Source: DATFVJ01 sp035517695 (GTDB taxonomy: Bacteria > Actinomycetota > Actinomycetes > Streptosporangiales > Streptosporangiaceae). Taken from it: a stretch of 64,000 nucleotides of DNA. Made by a program: the position numbers and the translations under genes. Where the stretch lies: the NCBI GenBank assembly GCA_035517695.1, contig DATIYI010000322.1, forward strand, positions 24,259-88,258, given 5' to 3'. Under the pieces are notes generated by a model that saw nothing but the letters and a program-made list of their open reading frames with translations, made no database searches and was not told the DNA's origin. Numbering within the stretch: position 1 is the stretch's first letter; each line of letters starts with the position of its first letter. Shown one piece after another: positions 26,854-35,469 of this stretch.

Positions 26854-27810
26854 CTACAGCGGCGCCGAGTAGCCAGTGATCCAGTGCTGCAACGCGCCGA
26901 TGGCGTCCGCCCAGACACCGGTTACCTGCAATACCCCTACTATCACGAGCATGGCGCCGCCCGCCTGCATGATCAGCCGGGCGTGTCGCCGCGCGAAGTC
27001 GAATGCGCGCATGCCGCGCTGGAGGGCGAACGCGGCGGCGAGGAAAGGGACACCGAGCCCGAGAGCGTAGACGAAGGCAAGGAAAGCTCCCCTGGCGGCG
27101 GTTCCTGTCGTCACTGACATGGTCATCACCGCGGTGAGGGTCGGCCCGATGCAAGGTGTCCAGCCAAGCCCGAACATCACGCCGAGCAGTGGCGCACCGG
27201 CTAGGCCAGCGCGCGGCCTGAAACCTGGCCGCACGGTGCGGCCCGCCAGCGAAAAACGCTCGAAGACGCCCATGAAAAGCAGGCCGAGCACAATGGTGAG
27301 CGCGCCAAGAACCTCAGTCAGCCCCCGCTGGTGCGCGCTGAGCGTGGCGCCAATGCCACCGAACAGCGCGCCGTAGGTGGCGAAAAGGGCGGCGAACCCG
27401 AGCACGAAAAGCACCGCTCCGGTCAGTGTCCGCCCGTGGCTCAGCGCTGCTCGTCTCGACGTGCCGGCCGGCGCCGTGTCTCTCGCTGGGCCTGCCGGTT
27501 GTGTCGCCTGTGTCTGCGTTATCGGCTGTGTCTGCGTTATCGGCTGTGTCTGTTCTACCGCCTCTGTCTGCCGCGCCGGATCTGGCACTTCGCTCGTGCC
27601 AGCGGCGCCGACCGTCACCAGCGTGCCCGTTCGGCTGCGAGCCGCGCGCTGCTGCTGATCCGCTGCCGACATGCCCGTGATGTACGACACATATCCGGGG
27701 ACCAGCGGTAGGCAGCACGGAGACAAGAAGGAGACCGCGCCTGCGGCGGCCGCGATTGGGACCGCGAGCACGAGCGGCCCAGAGAAGACGAGTTGCCCTA
27801 CTCCGCTCAT
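26854..27810 (-). CDS. ccdA: Cytochrome c biogenesis protein CcdA, with repeat-expanded loop
   Basis: A polytopic thiol-electron carrier (318 residues) passing reductant across the membrane for cytochrome c maturation or envelope disulfide reduction. The two redox cysteines are present in SFLSPCCLPLVPGYVSY and LGWTPCIGPTLTAV, each in a membrane helix. About six helices are predicted. Between helix 1 and the next, residues ~50-120 form a hydrophilic insert that includes TQPITQTQPITQ, coded by 18-bp tandem repeats at 27509-27550. CcdA proteins usually have a shorter loop here. No other cytochrome c maturation gene is next to it. Confidence 0.92.
   Translation of the reverse strand: MSGVGQLVFSGPLVLAVPIAAAAGAVSFLSPCCLPLVPGYVSYITGMSAADQQQRAARSRTGTLVTVGAAGTSEVPDPARQTEAVEQTQPITQTQPITQTQATQPAGPARDTAPAGTSRRAALSHGRTLTGAVLFVLGFAALFATYGALFGGIGATLSAHQRGLTEVLGALTIVLGLLFMGVFERFSLAGRTVRPGFRPRAGLAGAPLLGVMFGLGWTPCIGPTLTAVMTMSVTTGTAARGAFLAFVYALGLGVPFLAAAFALQRGMRAFDFARRHARLIMQAGGAMLVIVGVLQVTGVWADAIGALQHWITGYSAPL
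27509..27552. repeat. 18-bp tandem repeats in ccdA
   Basis: Two full and one partial copy of tgtctgcgttatcggctg-type units, in frame, coding QPITQT hexapeptides. Confidence 0.88.
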
Positions 27811-27994
27811 TGGTCGCTGATGACCTCCGTGGATTCTCCGGCCGATCCAACATATCCCCGTTCGCGCGGGTCGCGCCTACCAGGTCTTCCGCGGGGTAAC
27901 CGCAGGCAACCGCCCTTGCTGAGGTGTCGTCCTACTAGTGAACCGTCTCATCTCACGGGGGGATGAGAAGGCGCAAAAGTGAGGAGAAGCGGCG

Positions 27995-28984
27995 ATGCGA
28001 CCGCTAGTTGTGAAACCCTGCTTTGCAGCGCTGGTCACGGGGGTGGTGGCTGTGCTGGTCACGGCAATTCCGGCTGCGACAGGACTTGGTGCCGGGATCG
28101 CCGGCGCGTCCAATAACCCAACGCCGTCGGCGCCCACGGCTCCAGCAGCACTGGCGGCGCCGGGGGTACCGTGGGCGCAGGCCATTCCAGGGGCGCCCTT
28201 GGCGCCTACAGCATCAATGGTCCCAGAAGCACCTGCAGTTCCAGGAGGCTCAGCAGTCTCAGGAGGACCAACAGTCTCAGGAGCTCCTGCGGCTTCGACG
28301 ATGCCAGGAGCGCCAGCAGCGGCGGCAGTCTCGGGAGCGCCAGCAGGGGCGACAGTCTCGGGAGCGCCAGCAGCGGCGACAGTCCCAGGAGCGCCAGCAG
28401 CGGCGACGGTCTCGGGAGCGCCAGCAGCGGCGACAGTCCCAGGAGCGCCAGCAGCGACGACGGTCTCGGGAGCGCCAGCAGCGGCGACAGTCCCAGGAGC
28501 GTCAGCAGCGCCGGTGGTGCCAAGAGCGCCAAGAGTGCATCGCGTGCCCACCATCCGGAAGGCACACGCACGGCCACGGGCTGTCCATCGGTGCACCACT
28601 GGGCAACTTGGCCTCGGATTTCGCGGCTTGAGCGCGGGTGCGGGGCAACGATCCCTCACGCTGGTGCTCAGCAACATGTCTCGCTTGACGTGCTCGATCC
28701 GTGGCTATCCGCAGCTTCAGTTCCATGGCGCGGCCGGGCGTGCGCTCGCGACCCACCAGACCCGAATCCCTGGACCGCGGCCCACCGTCGTCCTGCGCCC
28801 GGGCCACAGGGTCCGTTCCTGCCTGCGCTGGGCGGCGATCTCGCCGCCGTTCATCAACCCGCGCGTGATCGCCGTGACGCCGCCTGGCGATCACTTCGCC
28901 CTCGTCGTGGCGTGGAAGTGGGGGCGGGTCTTCAGGGGGATCATCAGCGCGACTGCGATCATGAAAGGCCTCGTCTGCTCGTAG
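27995..28984 (+). CDS. Secreted DUF4232 domain protein with Ala/Pro-rich repeats
   Basis: A 329-residue exported protein: signal peptide (residues 1-35, FAALVTGVVAVLVTAIPA), a long Ala/Pro/Gly/Val region (~40-180) made of VSGAPAAAT / VPGAPAAAT nonapeptides, and a C-terminal DUF4232 domain (~195-329; CTTGQLGLGFRGLSAGAGQR, then LVLSNMSRLTCSIRGYPQL). Its paired Cys probably form disulfides outside the cell. DUF4232 domains are common in actinobacterial lipoproteins and secreted proteins; function is unknown. Repeats could act as a wall-spanning stalk. Confidence 0.85.
   Translation: MRPLVVKPCFAALVTGVVAVLVTAIPAATGLGAGIAGASNNPTPSAPTAPAALAAPGVPWAQAIPGAPLAPTASMVPEAPAVPGGSAVSGGPTVSGAPAASTMPGAPAAAAVSGAPAGATVSGAPAAATVPGAPAAATVSGAPAAATVPGAPAATTVSGAPAAATVPGASAAPVVPRAPRVHRVPTIRKAHARPRAVHRCTTGQLGLGFRGLSAGAGQRSLTLVLSNMSRLTCSIRGYPQLQFHGAAGRALATHQTRIPGPRPTVVLRPGHRVRSCLRWAAISPPFINPRVIAVTPPGDHFALVVAWKWGRVFRGIISATAIMKGLVCS
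28318..28510. repeat. ~27-bp tandem repeats in the DUF4232 gene
   Basis: About seven units of the type gtctcgggagcgccagcagc plus gcgaca, alternating gtctcg and gtccca beginnings, so a 54-bp higher-order unit is visible. Confidence 0.9.
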
Positions 28985-29103
28985 CGACAAATCCGATGTG
29001 TTCGTTTCGCGGGCGGGTCGCGGCCACATCCGGTGGCCGCGACCCGCGTCGTGACGCCCAATGGCCCTTTGGGTGCCGCACACGGCGCCCAGCGGGCCAC
29101 CGG

Positions 29104-29406
29104 GTGCCGAAAATCCTGCCTGCCAGCGGCACCGGCTGCTGGCCGCTCGTCCCCATCGTGCAGGGCGACGTGGCATATCTGCGTGGGATCGAACTGAAGC
29201 TCAACCACAGGCTCGCCACGGTGGCGGCCGCTAACCACGCGACCTATGTGGACACCTACACCGCCAGTATCGGGCACGACGCGTGCCAGGCACCGGGCAA
29301 GAAATAGGTGGAGGGACTCGTGCTCACATCGCCCGCCGCGCCCTTTCACCCGAACGCCCTCGGTGCGAAGGGCACGGCCAACCAGGTGATCGCCGCAGTG
29401 GGGTGA
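29104..29406 (+). pseudogene. SGNH/GDSL hydrolase remnant with in-frame stop
   Basis: The translated segment matches the C-terminal third of secreted actinobacterial SGNH esterases: LPASGTGCWPLVPIVQGDV, YLRGIELKLNHRLATVAA, and the catalytic Asp/His region (YVDTYTASIGHDAC ... FHPNALGAKGTANQVI). A TAG at 29305-29307 sits where the family has Trp, in the same frame as the rest, ending at a TGA at 29404-29406. The N-terminal two-thirds, including the GDS block, are not found upstream. A truncated, inactive remnant. Confidence 0.75.
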
Positions 29407-29473
29407 ACGCCAAGCGTCGGCCACACCAGCGAGCCAACCTCCTGGCAGGTCACGGAGATGGAGCTGGGACTAG

Positions 29474-30715
29474 CTAGGCCTGCGAGTTCCGGACCTGCTC
29501 ACCGGCCAGGTACGCCTCGTGCACACCCGTGAGGAAGCCTGCCGCGGCCTCGACCGCGCGCGCGCACCGATGCGAGGGGAAGACGTCGAAGGCATGCTGC
29601 GCGCCCACGAGCTCGGCGTACACGACCGGCTGAGTCGAGACCGCCCGGAGCGCGGACGTGAAGGCTCGTGCCTCGGCCACCGGCGCGAGCGTGTCGATGT
29701 CCCCGTGCACGACAAGGAACGGCGGCGCGTCAGGCCGCACCAGGTCCACTGGTGAGGCCGCAGCGAAATCAGCTGGGTTGTCGGCGAGGGTGCGCTGCAT
29801 GACGACACGCTCCAGCATCCGCATCTCATGCGGCTGCCAGGTGCCGATCCGGTTCGTGAAGTCATAGACGCCGTACCAGGGCACAGCGGCCCGCAACCGC
29901 GTGTTCACGTTCTCGAACCCGGGCTGGTATCGAGCCTCGTTAGGGGTGAGCGCTGCGATGGTGGCCAGATGGGCGCCGGCCGAGCCGCCGGTAATGCACA
30001 GGAATTCGGGATCGGCGCCGAACTCCGCGGCGTGCTCGCGGTACCAGGCGATGGCTCGCTTGACGTCCTGCAAGTGGACGGGGAAGGCCACCTTCGGGCT
30101 GAGCCGGTAGTTGACGTTGATGCCGAGCCAGCCGTTCGCTGCCAGGTGGCCGAGCAGTGGTATGCCCTCCGCACGTTTGTCGCCGAAGCTCCAGTCCCCG
30201 CCGTGGAGCTGGAGGATGCCGGGCCGCGGGAAGGTATGCCGGTGCTGCGCGGCTTCCGCGGCGCCGTTGGGGAGGTAGATGTCGAGCCTCAGCCATTCGC
30301 CCGCCACCTCCGCGTAGCCGATGTTCTTCAGCCGCGCTGCGCCGCGCCGGTGCGTCAGCAGGAACGGGAAGATCACCTGGCTGTGCGGGAACCCGACCGG
30401 GCAGTCAGGCGGCGCGCCCGCGGCCCGCAACGTCGCAGACGTCCGGCCGGAGATCACGATGAGCCTGACGAGCGCCGCCCAGCTGACCACAAGGAGCGCG
30501 AGTCCTACCCAGCCGGCCCAGCCGCGCAGCGCGCCGGCGGCGGTCAACCCGGCGGCCGCGGCCACCTCGAGCGCCAGCCACCAGCCCGCGAGTTCGATCA
30601 CGATCCAGGAGAAGAAGAAGCTCGGTTCGCGCAGGAAGCGCAGCCGGGTCGGCCGGTAGGCGTTCAGCTTCGCGGCCAGTGCCACCAGGCCGATCACGAG
30701 CAGGACAGCCGACAT
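29474..30715 (-). CDS. Alpha/beta hydrolase (hormone-sensitive lipase-type esterase) with membrane N-terminus
   Basis: A 413-residue carboxylesterase-like protein. The first ~90 residues carry about three membrane helices (MSAVLLVIGLVALAAKL; FFFSWIVIELAGWWLALEV; GWVGLALLVVSWAALVRLIV). The catalytic domain shows the oxyanion motif LQLHGGDWSFG, nucleophile ITGGSAGAHLATI, Asp in VVHGDIDTLAP and His in GAQHAFDVF. The architecture resembles mycobacterial LipC/LipN-type esterases. Substrate unknown, probably a lipid or ester at the inner membrane face. A strong promoter-like sequence ends just before the ATG, suggesting a leaderless message. Confidence 0.9.
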   Translation of the reverse strand: MSAVLLVIGLVALAAKLNAYRPTRLRFLREPSFFFSWIVIELAGWWLALEVAAAAGLTAAGALRGWAGWVGLALLVVSWAALVRLIVISGRTSATLRAAGAPPDCPVGFPHSQVIFPFLLTHRRGAARLKNIGYAEVAGEWLRLDIYLPNGAAEAAQHRHTFPRPGILQLHGGDWSFGDKRAEGIPLLGHLAANGWLGINVNYRLSPKVAFPVHLQDVKRAIAWYREHAAEFGADPEFLCITGGSAGAHLATIAALTPNEARYQPGFENVNTRLRAAVPWYGVYDFTNRIGTWQPHEMRMLERVVMQRTLADNPADFAAASPVDLVRPDAPPFLVVHGDIDTLAPVAEARAFTSALRAVSTQPVVYAELVGAQHAFDVFPSHRCARAVEAAAGFLTGVHEAYLAGEQVRNSQA

Positions 30716-30721
30716 GTTGTA

Positions 30722-30750
30722 TATTTAGCTGAATCGCCGTTCAGATTCAA
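30722..30750 (-). promoter_or_regulatory. Promoter of the esterase gene with palindromic spacer
   Basis: On the minus strand: -35 TTGAAT (30750-30745), a 17-bp spacer, -10 TAAATA (30727-30722), and the ATG starting 7 bases later. The spacer contains CTGAA-6 bases-TTCAG, a candidate operator. mRNA would be leaderless or nearly so. Confidence 0.6.
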
Positions 30751-31303
30751 CAGTCGCCCCTTCAACAGTCGCACCGCGAACGAGCATCGACGGACTTCGA
30801 GCGGGTGATAGCGCGGGCACTCGCTAGCGGCAGGGGAAGAGCCGGATGAGCCTGAACGGCGGTGCCGTGGATCACCGGGTTTGCCAGGTGGCACCGGCCC
30901 TGGCGCGTCACAGCCGCGCGGCCGTTAAGGCTCTGCTAGGGACCACCCCCGGAATCCCCCCGGCCCCCTTCAAATCGGTTGGTCCCGTGCCGGGCCGCTC
31001 ATCATGGGGCCCGGCGGGCCAGTTGACGGTGGAGCCGCGGCCCGGACGGGGCATTGTGTCCGCTGGTCCGGGGCGGCCTCTGCGGATCGGGCCGCGTGTT
31101 GGTTCCTGCCCGCCCGGATGTCCACCGGTGGCAGGGCGCGTTTGATCAAGTCTGCGCCGGCGACACTCGAATGCGGCGGGAGCGCCCGAATCTGTGGATA
31201 AACCGGGGCTGATGCCTGTGCTTGTGGATGGGCGCACCCGCGTCTCCGCGAATCGCTAAAATGTTCGTATTGCTAACGCGCAGCTGCCTGAGGAGGTGAA
31301 CCC
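30751..31303. other. Non-coding region upstream of the DUF222-HNH gene
   Basis: No convincing gene. It holds two copies of ttcaacagtcgc (around 30746-30772), GC-rich sequence with meaningless open frames on both strands, and probably the promoter of the downstream gene. AGGAGGTGAACCC immediately precedes that gene's GTG at 31304. Confidence 0.5.
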
Positions 31304-33342
31304 GTGACTGCAACCGAAGCCCGACCTGCCACGGACGCCGCGCCCGGCCCCGGCTACGGCGGCGCGGCCAATGCGGCCGGCCCGCAGTTTGCGGCCGACC
31401 CGGCCGGGCAGTCGGGTGACGGCAGCGGGTTCGGCGACGGGGAGGTGCTGGATGTGCTGGCGCCCGGGTCGGAGCTGGCCGGGTTGACCGCCGGCGCCTG
31501 GGCTCGCGGGCTCGATGCGCTTTGTGATGATGAGCTCGTCGGGGTGGTACGGGCGTGGCGGCGGCTGTCGTCGTGGACGGCCGCCGGTGAGCTGGCCGCG
31601 GTGGCGGAGCTGAGCGCCCGGCGGGAACGTGGCGAGGACGGGCCTGCCGCAGGGACGGAGGGCCTGGCCGGCCGGCCGGGTGATTACGTGACCGATGAGC
31701 TGGCCTGCGCGCTGACGCTGACCCGCCGCAGTGCGGAGAACCTGGCCGAGCGGGCGGCGCAGCTCGCGGCGCTGCCCGCGACCGCGGCGGCGCTGCGGCT
31801 GGGCCGGGTCGACATGCCCAAGGCGTTGACGGTTATCGACGGCGTCGCCGGGTTAGCACCGCTGCTGGCCCGCGCGGTCGAGGACAAGGTGCTGGCCCGC
31901 GCGCCGGGTCAGACCAACGGGGAATTACGCGCGGCGGTCCGCCGTGCGGTCCTGGCCGCCGACCCCGCCGCCGACGGCCGTCGGCGCCAGGAAGCGGAAA
32001 AGGACGCCCGGGTCGAACTGTGGGACGAACCCGCCGGTACCAAAGCCCTGGCTGGGCGGGACCTGCCCCCGCCCAGGTCCTCGCGGCCGACCAGCGGATC
32101 TCCGCGATCGCCCGGGAACTGAAATGCCGCGGCGCCGTCGGCACCCTCAGCCTGCTCCGCGCCAAGGTCTACCTCGCCCTGCTCGCCGGCCAGCCCCTCG
32201 ACCACCTCCTGCCCGCTGCTCCCGCCCCCGCAGACGCCGAACAGCCACCCGCCCCCGTCAGCGGCAGCGACGCGGGCAGCGGCAGCGGCGCGGGCAGCGG
32301 CAGCGGCGCCGCTGACAGCGGAGGCCGTGACGGCGGAGCGGGTGACGGCGGAACTGTCGATGTCGGAGCCGGTGACGGCGGACCTGTCGATGCCGGAGCC
32401 GGTGACGGGGGAACCGTTGACAGCGGAGCCCGTGATAGCGGCTCCGCTGCGCGAGCCTGCAACGGTCAACCCAGGCCCGATGACGAGACAGCCACGGTCG
32501 GGGCCACGGTCGGGGCCACGGTCGCCGCGGCGGGTAATGCCAGAGGTGCGGATCCCGGGGCGGTCGGCCATCCGGTCCCGCCCGGCCTGCGCCGGACGCC
32601 GTCCCCCTCCGTCACCGCCGCCGGGCCGACCGGCCCGGCCTGGTCTGCCGGGCTGGCCGGGTCTGCCTGGAGCGACCCTGACCTGGGGCGGCTGGCCGGC
32701 TCGGTCAACCTGACCGTCCCGCTGGCCACCCTGCTAGGCCTGGGCGACGAACCCGGCGACGCCGCCGGGTTCGGCCCGGTCGACGCCGACACCACCCGCA
32801 CCCTGGCCACCGCCGCCCGGCCCCCCGCCACCCGCTGGTGCCTGACCGTCACCGACCAGACGGGACGCGTGATCGGCCACGGCTGCGGCCACCGCGGCCG
32901 CGCCGGCCCCGCCCAGCCCTTCGGCACCGGCGGCCCCGCGGCACCGCCCCAGCCCGCACCCACCTGCCCGGGCACGACGGCCCTGGTGATCAAACTCGAA
33001 CGGCTCGCCTTCCCCGGCTGCGACCACCAGCGCCAAACACCCGGCTACCAGCTCACCCCGCGGCTCCGGCACCTGATCGAAATCCGCGACGGCACCTGCG
33101 CCTTCCCCGGCTGCCGTCGCCCCGCCACCCGATGCGACAAAGACCATACCGTGCCATACGACCAGGGCGGCAAGACCTGCGAGTGCAATTGCGCCGCACT
33201 CTGCCGACGCCACCACAAGATCAAGCAGGCCCTCGGCTGGCACCTCGAACAGCCCCGCCCTGGGGTCCTCATATGGACCACCCCAGCCGGCCGCACGTAC
33301 ACCACCGGCGCACCCCAAACCCCTATTCCGGCGACACCCTAA
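31304..33342 (+). pseudogene. DUF222 / HNH endonuclease (13E12-repeat family), frameshifted
   Basis: An actinobacterial DUF222-HNH gene in two frames. Frame one (31304-~32065) covers the DUF222 helical domain (ELAGLTAGAWARGLDALCDD; DYVTDELACALTLTRRSAEN; NGELRAAVRRAVLAADP). The second frame takes over around 32058-32070 and continues with VLAADQRISAIARELKCRGA, a Gly/Asp-rich repeat region and the HNH nuclease (CAFPGCRRPATRCDKDHTVP, then CNCAALCRRHHKIKQ). Adding one C to the ccccc run near 32060 restores LPPAQVLAA. This may be a real mutation, a sequencing error, or slippage. A textbook AGGAGGTGA precedes the GTG start. The family is often multicopy and its role is unclear. Confidence 0.85.
32341..32430. 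repeat. Three 30-bp tandem repeats in the DUF222-HNH gene
   Basis: Three consecutive 30-bp units starting ggtgacggcggaa; each codes about VDVGAGDGGP in the frame used by the HNH half. Confidence 0.88.
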
Positions 33343-33383
33343 AGCCGTGATGCTGGCGACACCCGGCGTCAGCGCACCAGACC

Positions 33384-34343
33384 CTAAACGTCAGGGAGCT
33401 GCGGCGCTCGCTCCACCGGGTCGGTGAGCTCGGCAGTCATCCAGTCACCACCGCCCAGCTGTACCCATGGCCGCCCGCCCCCGTCGCGCATGCCGTCGCG
33501 CCGAACTAGCCGAACGCTGACGAACTCCCCGGGGCCCGGCGCCGGTAGGCCGAGCGCGACCGCGGTCTCCCGATGGCTTCCGTAGCCGCCGAAGATCACA
33601 ATGCCTTCGCCGCGTAGCAGGTCGCGAGCGCCGCCGCCCGCGCGGACGCGTTTCATGTAGTCGTCCTGTTGCGCGACTGTCGCGATCACCGCCCGGGTGA
33701 TCCGCCTGCGTTGTGCACGGCGGAAAAGCTCGTTTACCCGCTGCTGTCCCGATGGCAGGGCGAGTATCCGCGTGACAGTCGGCTCGGGCAGCCGTAGCAA
33801 CGCGTTCTCAGCCAACGGCGCACGCCGGTGCAACCACCGAATCGCACCGATCCCAGTCTCGTTGAGGCCACGCTTGAGGTCCCGGTTGGCCGCCGCGCGC
33901 AGGTGCTGGTCACGCGCCCGCACCAGGCCCGCGCACCAGTGGCCCCGCTCGTCGCTTGCCGACACGAGAAGTAGCAGCATCCCTAACGCCTCCGGTGGGA
34001 TCATCCACCCGCCAACGCGCTGCGAGAATTTGCAGTCGACCTCAGCGCCTGCGATCGAGTAGTCGAGCACCGCACCGCCCGCGAAGCCGAACTCCCGCTG
34101 CAGGTTGATCTCAACCAGGGTGCCTGCGTGCGTCTTTTCCGTCTTGTGCAACTGATCCCACCGGTACCGGCCGGTATTGCGGCCGTCGAGTAGCAGGTCG
34201 ATCGTGCGGCGGAGCGCCGCCGCGATGCGCTGCCCGCTGGGATCGAGGGCGAGCAGGCTGCGCGCCACCCGGTCCTGCTCGGGATCTTCGTCGGCGGGGA
34301 TCTCCATGCCGGGAAACGGGGCTTGGATCGCATCCCACATCAC
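33384..34343 (-). CDS. NaeI-type restriction endonuclease
   Basis: A 319-residue type IIE restriction enzyme; NaeI (about 317 residues) cleaves GCCGGC and has an Endo domain and a Topo (CAP-like DNA-binding) domain. The known NaeI active-site residues Glu70, Asp86, Asp95 and Lys97 line up here, all with the same offset of 8, as Glu78 (TLVEINLQREF), Asp94 (VLDYSIAG), Asp103 and Lys105 (EVDCKFSQ). The C-terminal half (VARAQRRRITRAVIATVAQQ-like region, YMKRVRAGG, GYGSHRETAVALGLP) fits the second domain. No methyltransferase gene lies on either side. Start is ATG 34343 (or 34340). Confidence 0.88.
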   Translation of the reverse strand: MMWDAIQAPFPGMEIPADEDPEQDRVARSLLALDPSGQRIAAALRRTIDLLLDGRNTGRYRWDQLHKTEKTHAGTLVEINLQREFGFAGGAVLDYSIAGAEVDCKFSQRVGGWMIPPEALGMLLLLVSASDERGHWCAGLVRARDQHLRAAANRDLKRGLNETGIGAIRWLHRRAPLAENALLRLPEPTVTRILALPSGQQRVNELFRRAQRRRITRAVIATVAQQDDYMKRVRAGGGARDLLRGEGIVIFGGYGSHRETAVALGLPAPGPGEFVSVRLVRRDGMRDGGGRPWVQLGGGDWMTAELTDPVERAPQLPDV

Positions 34344-35469
34344 CCGGCTGAGCGTAGCCGAGGGTTGGCGGCGGGGTGGCGTAGCCCGGCCTGACCGGCT
34401 CAGCCGCTCTGTGCGATGTTCACCGCCGGCGCGCCAGCCCAGGCAGACATGAGGCGCGGCGGCTCATCCGAGCGCAGCGAGGCCACGCTCGCCGTAGCGG
34501 TCGGGTGCTTCGCGGCACATCGCGCGCCAGGCTTGTTCCCTCGCCGCGCCGTCGTCGCGGCTACGCAGGTGCTCGGCGCCACCGAGCAGTACGTCGAACG
34601 AGCGCGCGTCCGCGTCGAACACCGACGCCGACGACAGCCAGTCGGGTGTCCGCCTGCGGCAACTTGAGCGCCGGCATGCCCAGGCGGATTCCCGCGAGTG
34701 GTCTGGTATGCGTGCGCGACCATCGCGACGGTCGCGAAAACAGAACGGGAGCAGCGAAGATCTCGGGCCCGGCTGGCTGCTTACGAGACTTTCTTGCTGC
34801 CGCTGGCTCTTCCTGCTCCCGTGAACACCAACGGGGCCGGCGAGCCGCAGCACCTCGAGTGACTCGCGCGTCGCAGCCTGCACCAGCAGGCACCCGGTCA
34901 TCGGCACCGACGGCGGTGCTCGTGCCGTGGCGGACGCCGACGCCATAACCCGCCTCCGCACCGGTCACAAGAATCTACCTGCCGCGAGTTATGTACCCAG
35001 TCGAACTACTTCAGCTGCCGGAAGTTCCGGGCCAACCCCTGAGCAGCACGGTCAGGGGTCGGCCGCCGCCGTTACGGTCGCAGGTTCGGGTAAAGCCGCC
35101 GCCAAGCTGTCAGACCCTCATGAGACGTTTCAATCGTGGGCGGCCGGATCCCGGGACTGGGCATCGCAGGGCTTGTGGCAGGGTGGAAGGCCGGGCGGAA
35201 AGGCCGGGCGGAAAGGCCGGGCGGAGACGCTGGGGCGGAGACGCTGGGGCGGAGAGTTCCAGGCGAGCAGCCGGGGCGCAGAAGGCCGGAGGCGGAGCAG
35301 TGGCAGCGTGCGAACACGTGCCAGCGGGGGAGCAAGTGCCAGCGGGGGAGCAAGTGCCTGCCAGCGGGGGAACAATTGCCAGCGGGGAAAGAATCGAGAT
35401 GCGGATCGAACCCGCGCCGGGTCTGACGTGTGTTCGGCCAGTAGAGCAACACCCGAGGAGGGCTGCGGC
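34344..35469. other. Long region without a convincing gene, repeat-rich near its right end
   Basis: On the minus strand, 34464-34650 codes a segment (FDVLLGGAEHLRSRDDG, then AWRAMCREAPDRYGERGLAA) that looks protein-like but has no supported start or family; it may be a gene remnant. From about 35195 the DNA becomes tandem repeats: cgggcggaaaggc (three copies), gctggggcggaga (two) and ~18-bp gtgccagcgggggagcaa (about four, 35319-35390). The open frame continuous with egtA runs through these but shows no conserved sequence. The egtA promoter should be here. Confidence 0.5.

Noticed and set aside
28171..29307. 378-residue plus-strand frame overlapping the DUF4232 gene
   Set aside because: Its first two-thirds are a shadow of the DUF4232 repeats; only the end (from 29104) has real similarity and belongs to the SGNH remnant.
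34927..35469. N-terminal extension of EgtA
   Set aside because: The extra ~180 residues are coded by tandem DNA repeats, and the ATG at 35470 has a strong ribosome-binding site and matches the EgtA N-terminus.
34344..35469. Methyltransferase partner of the NaeI-type enzyme
   Set aside because: No PCQ/ENV-type C5-methylase motifs were seen on either strand in this gap or in the genes on either side.
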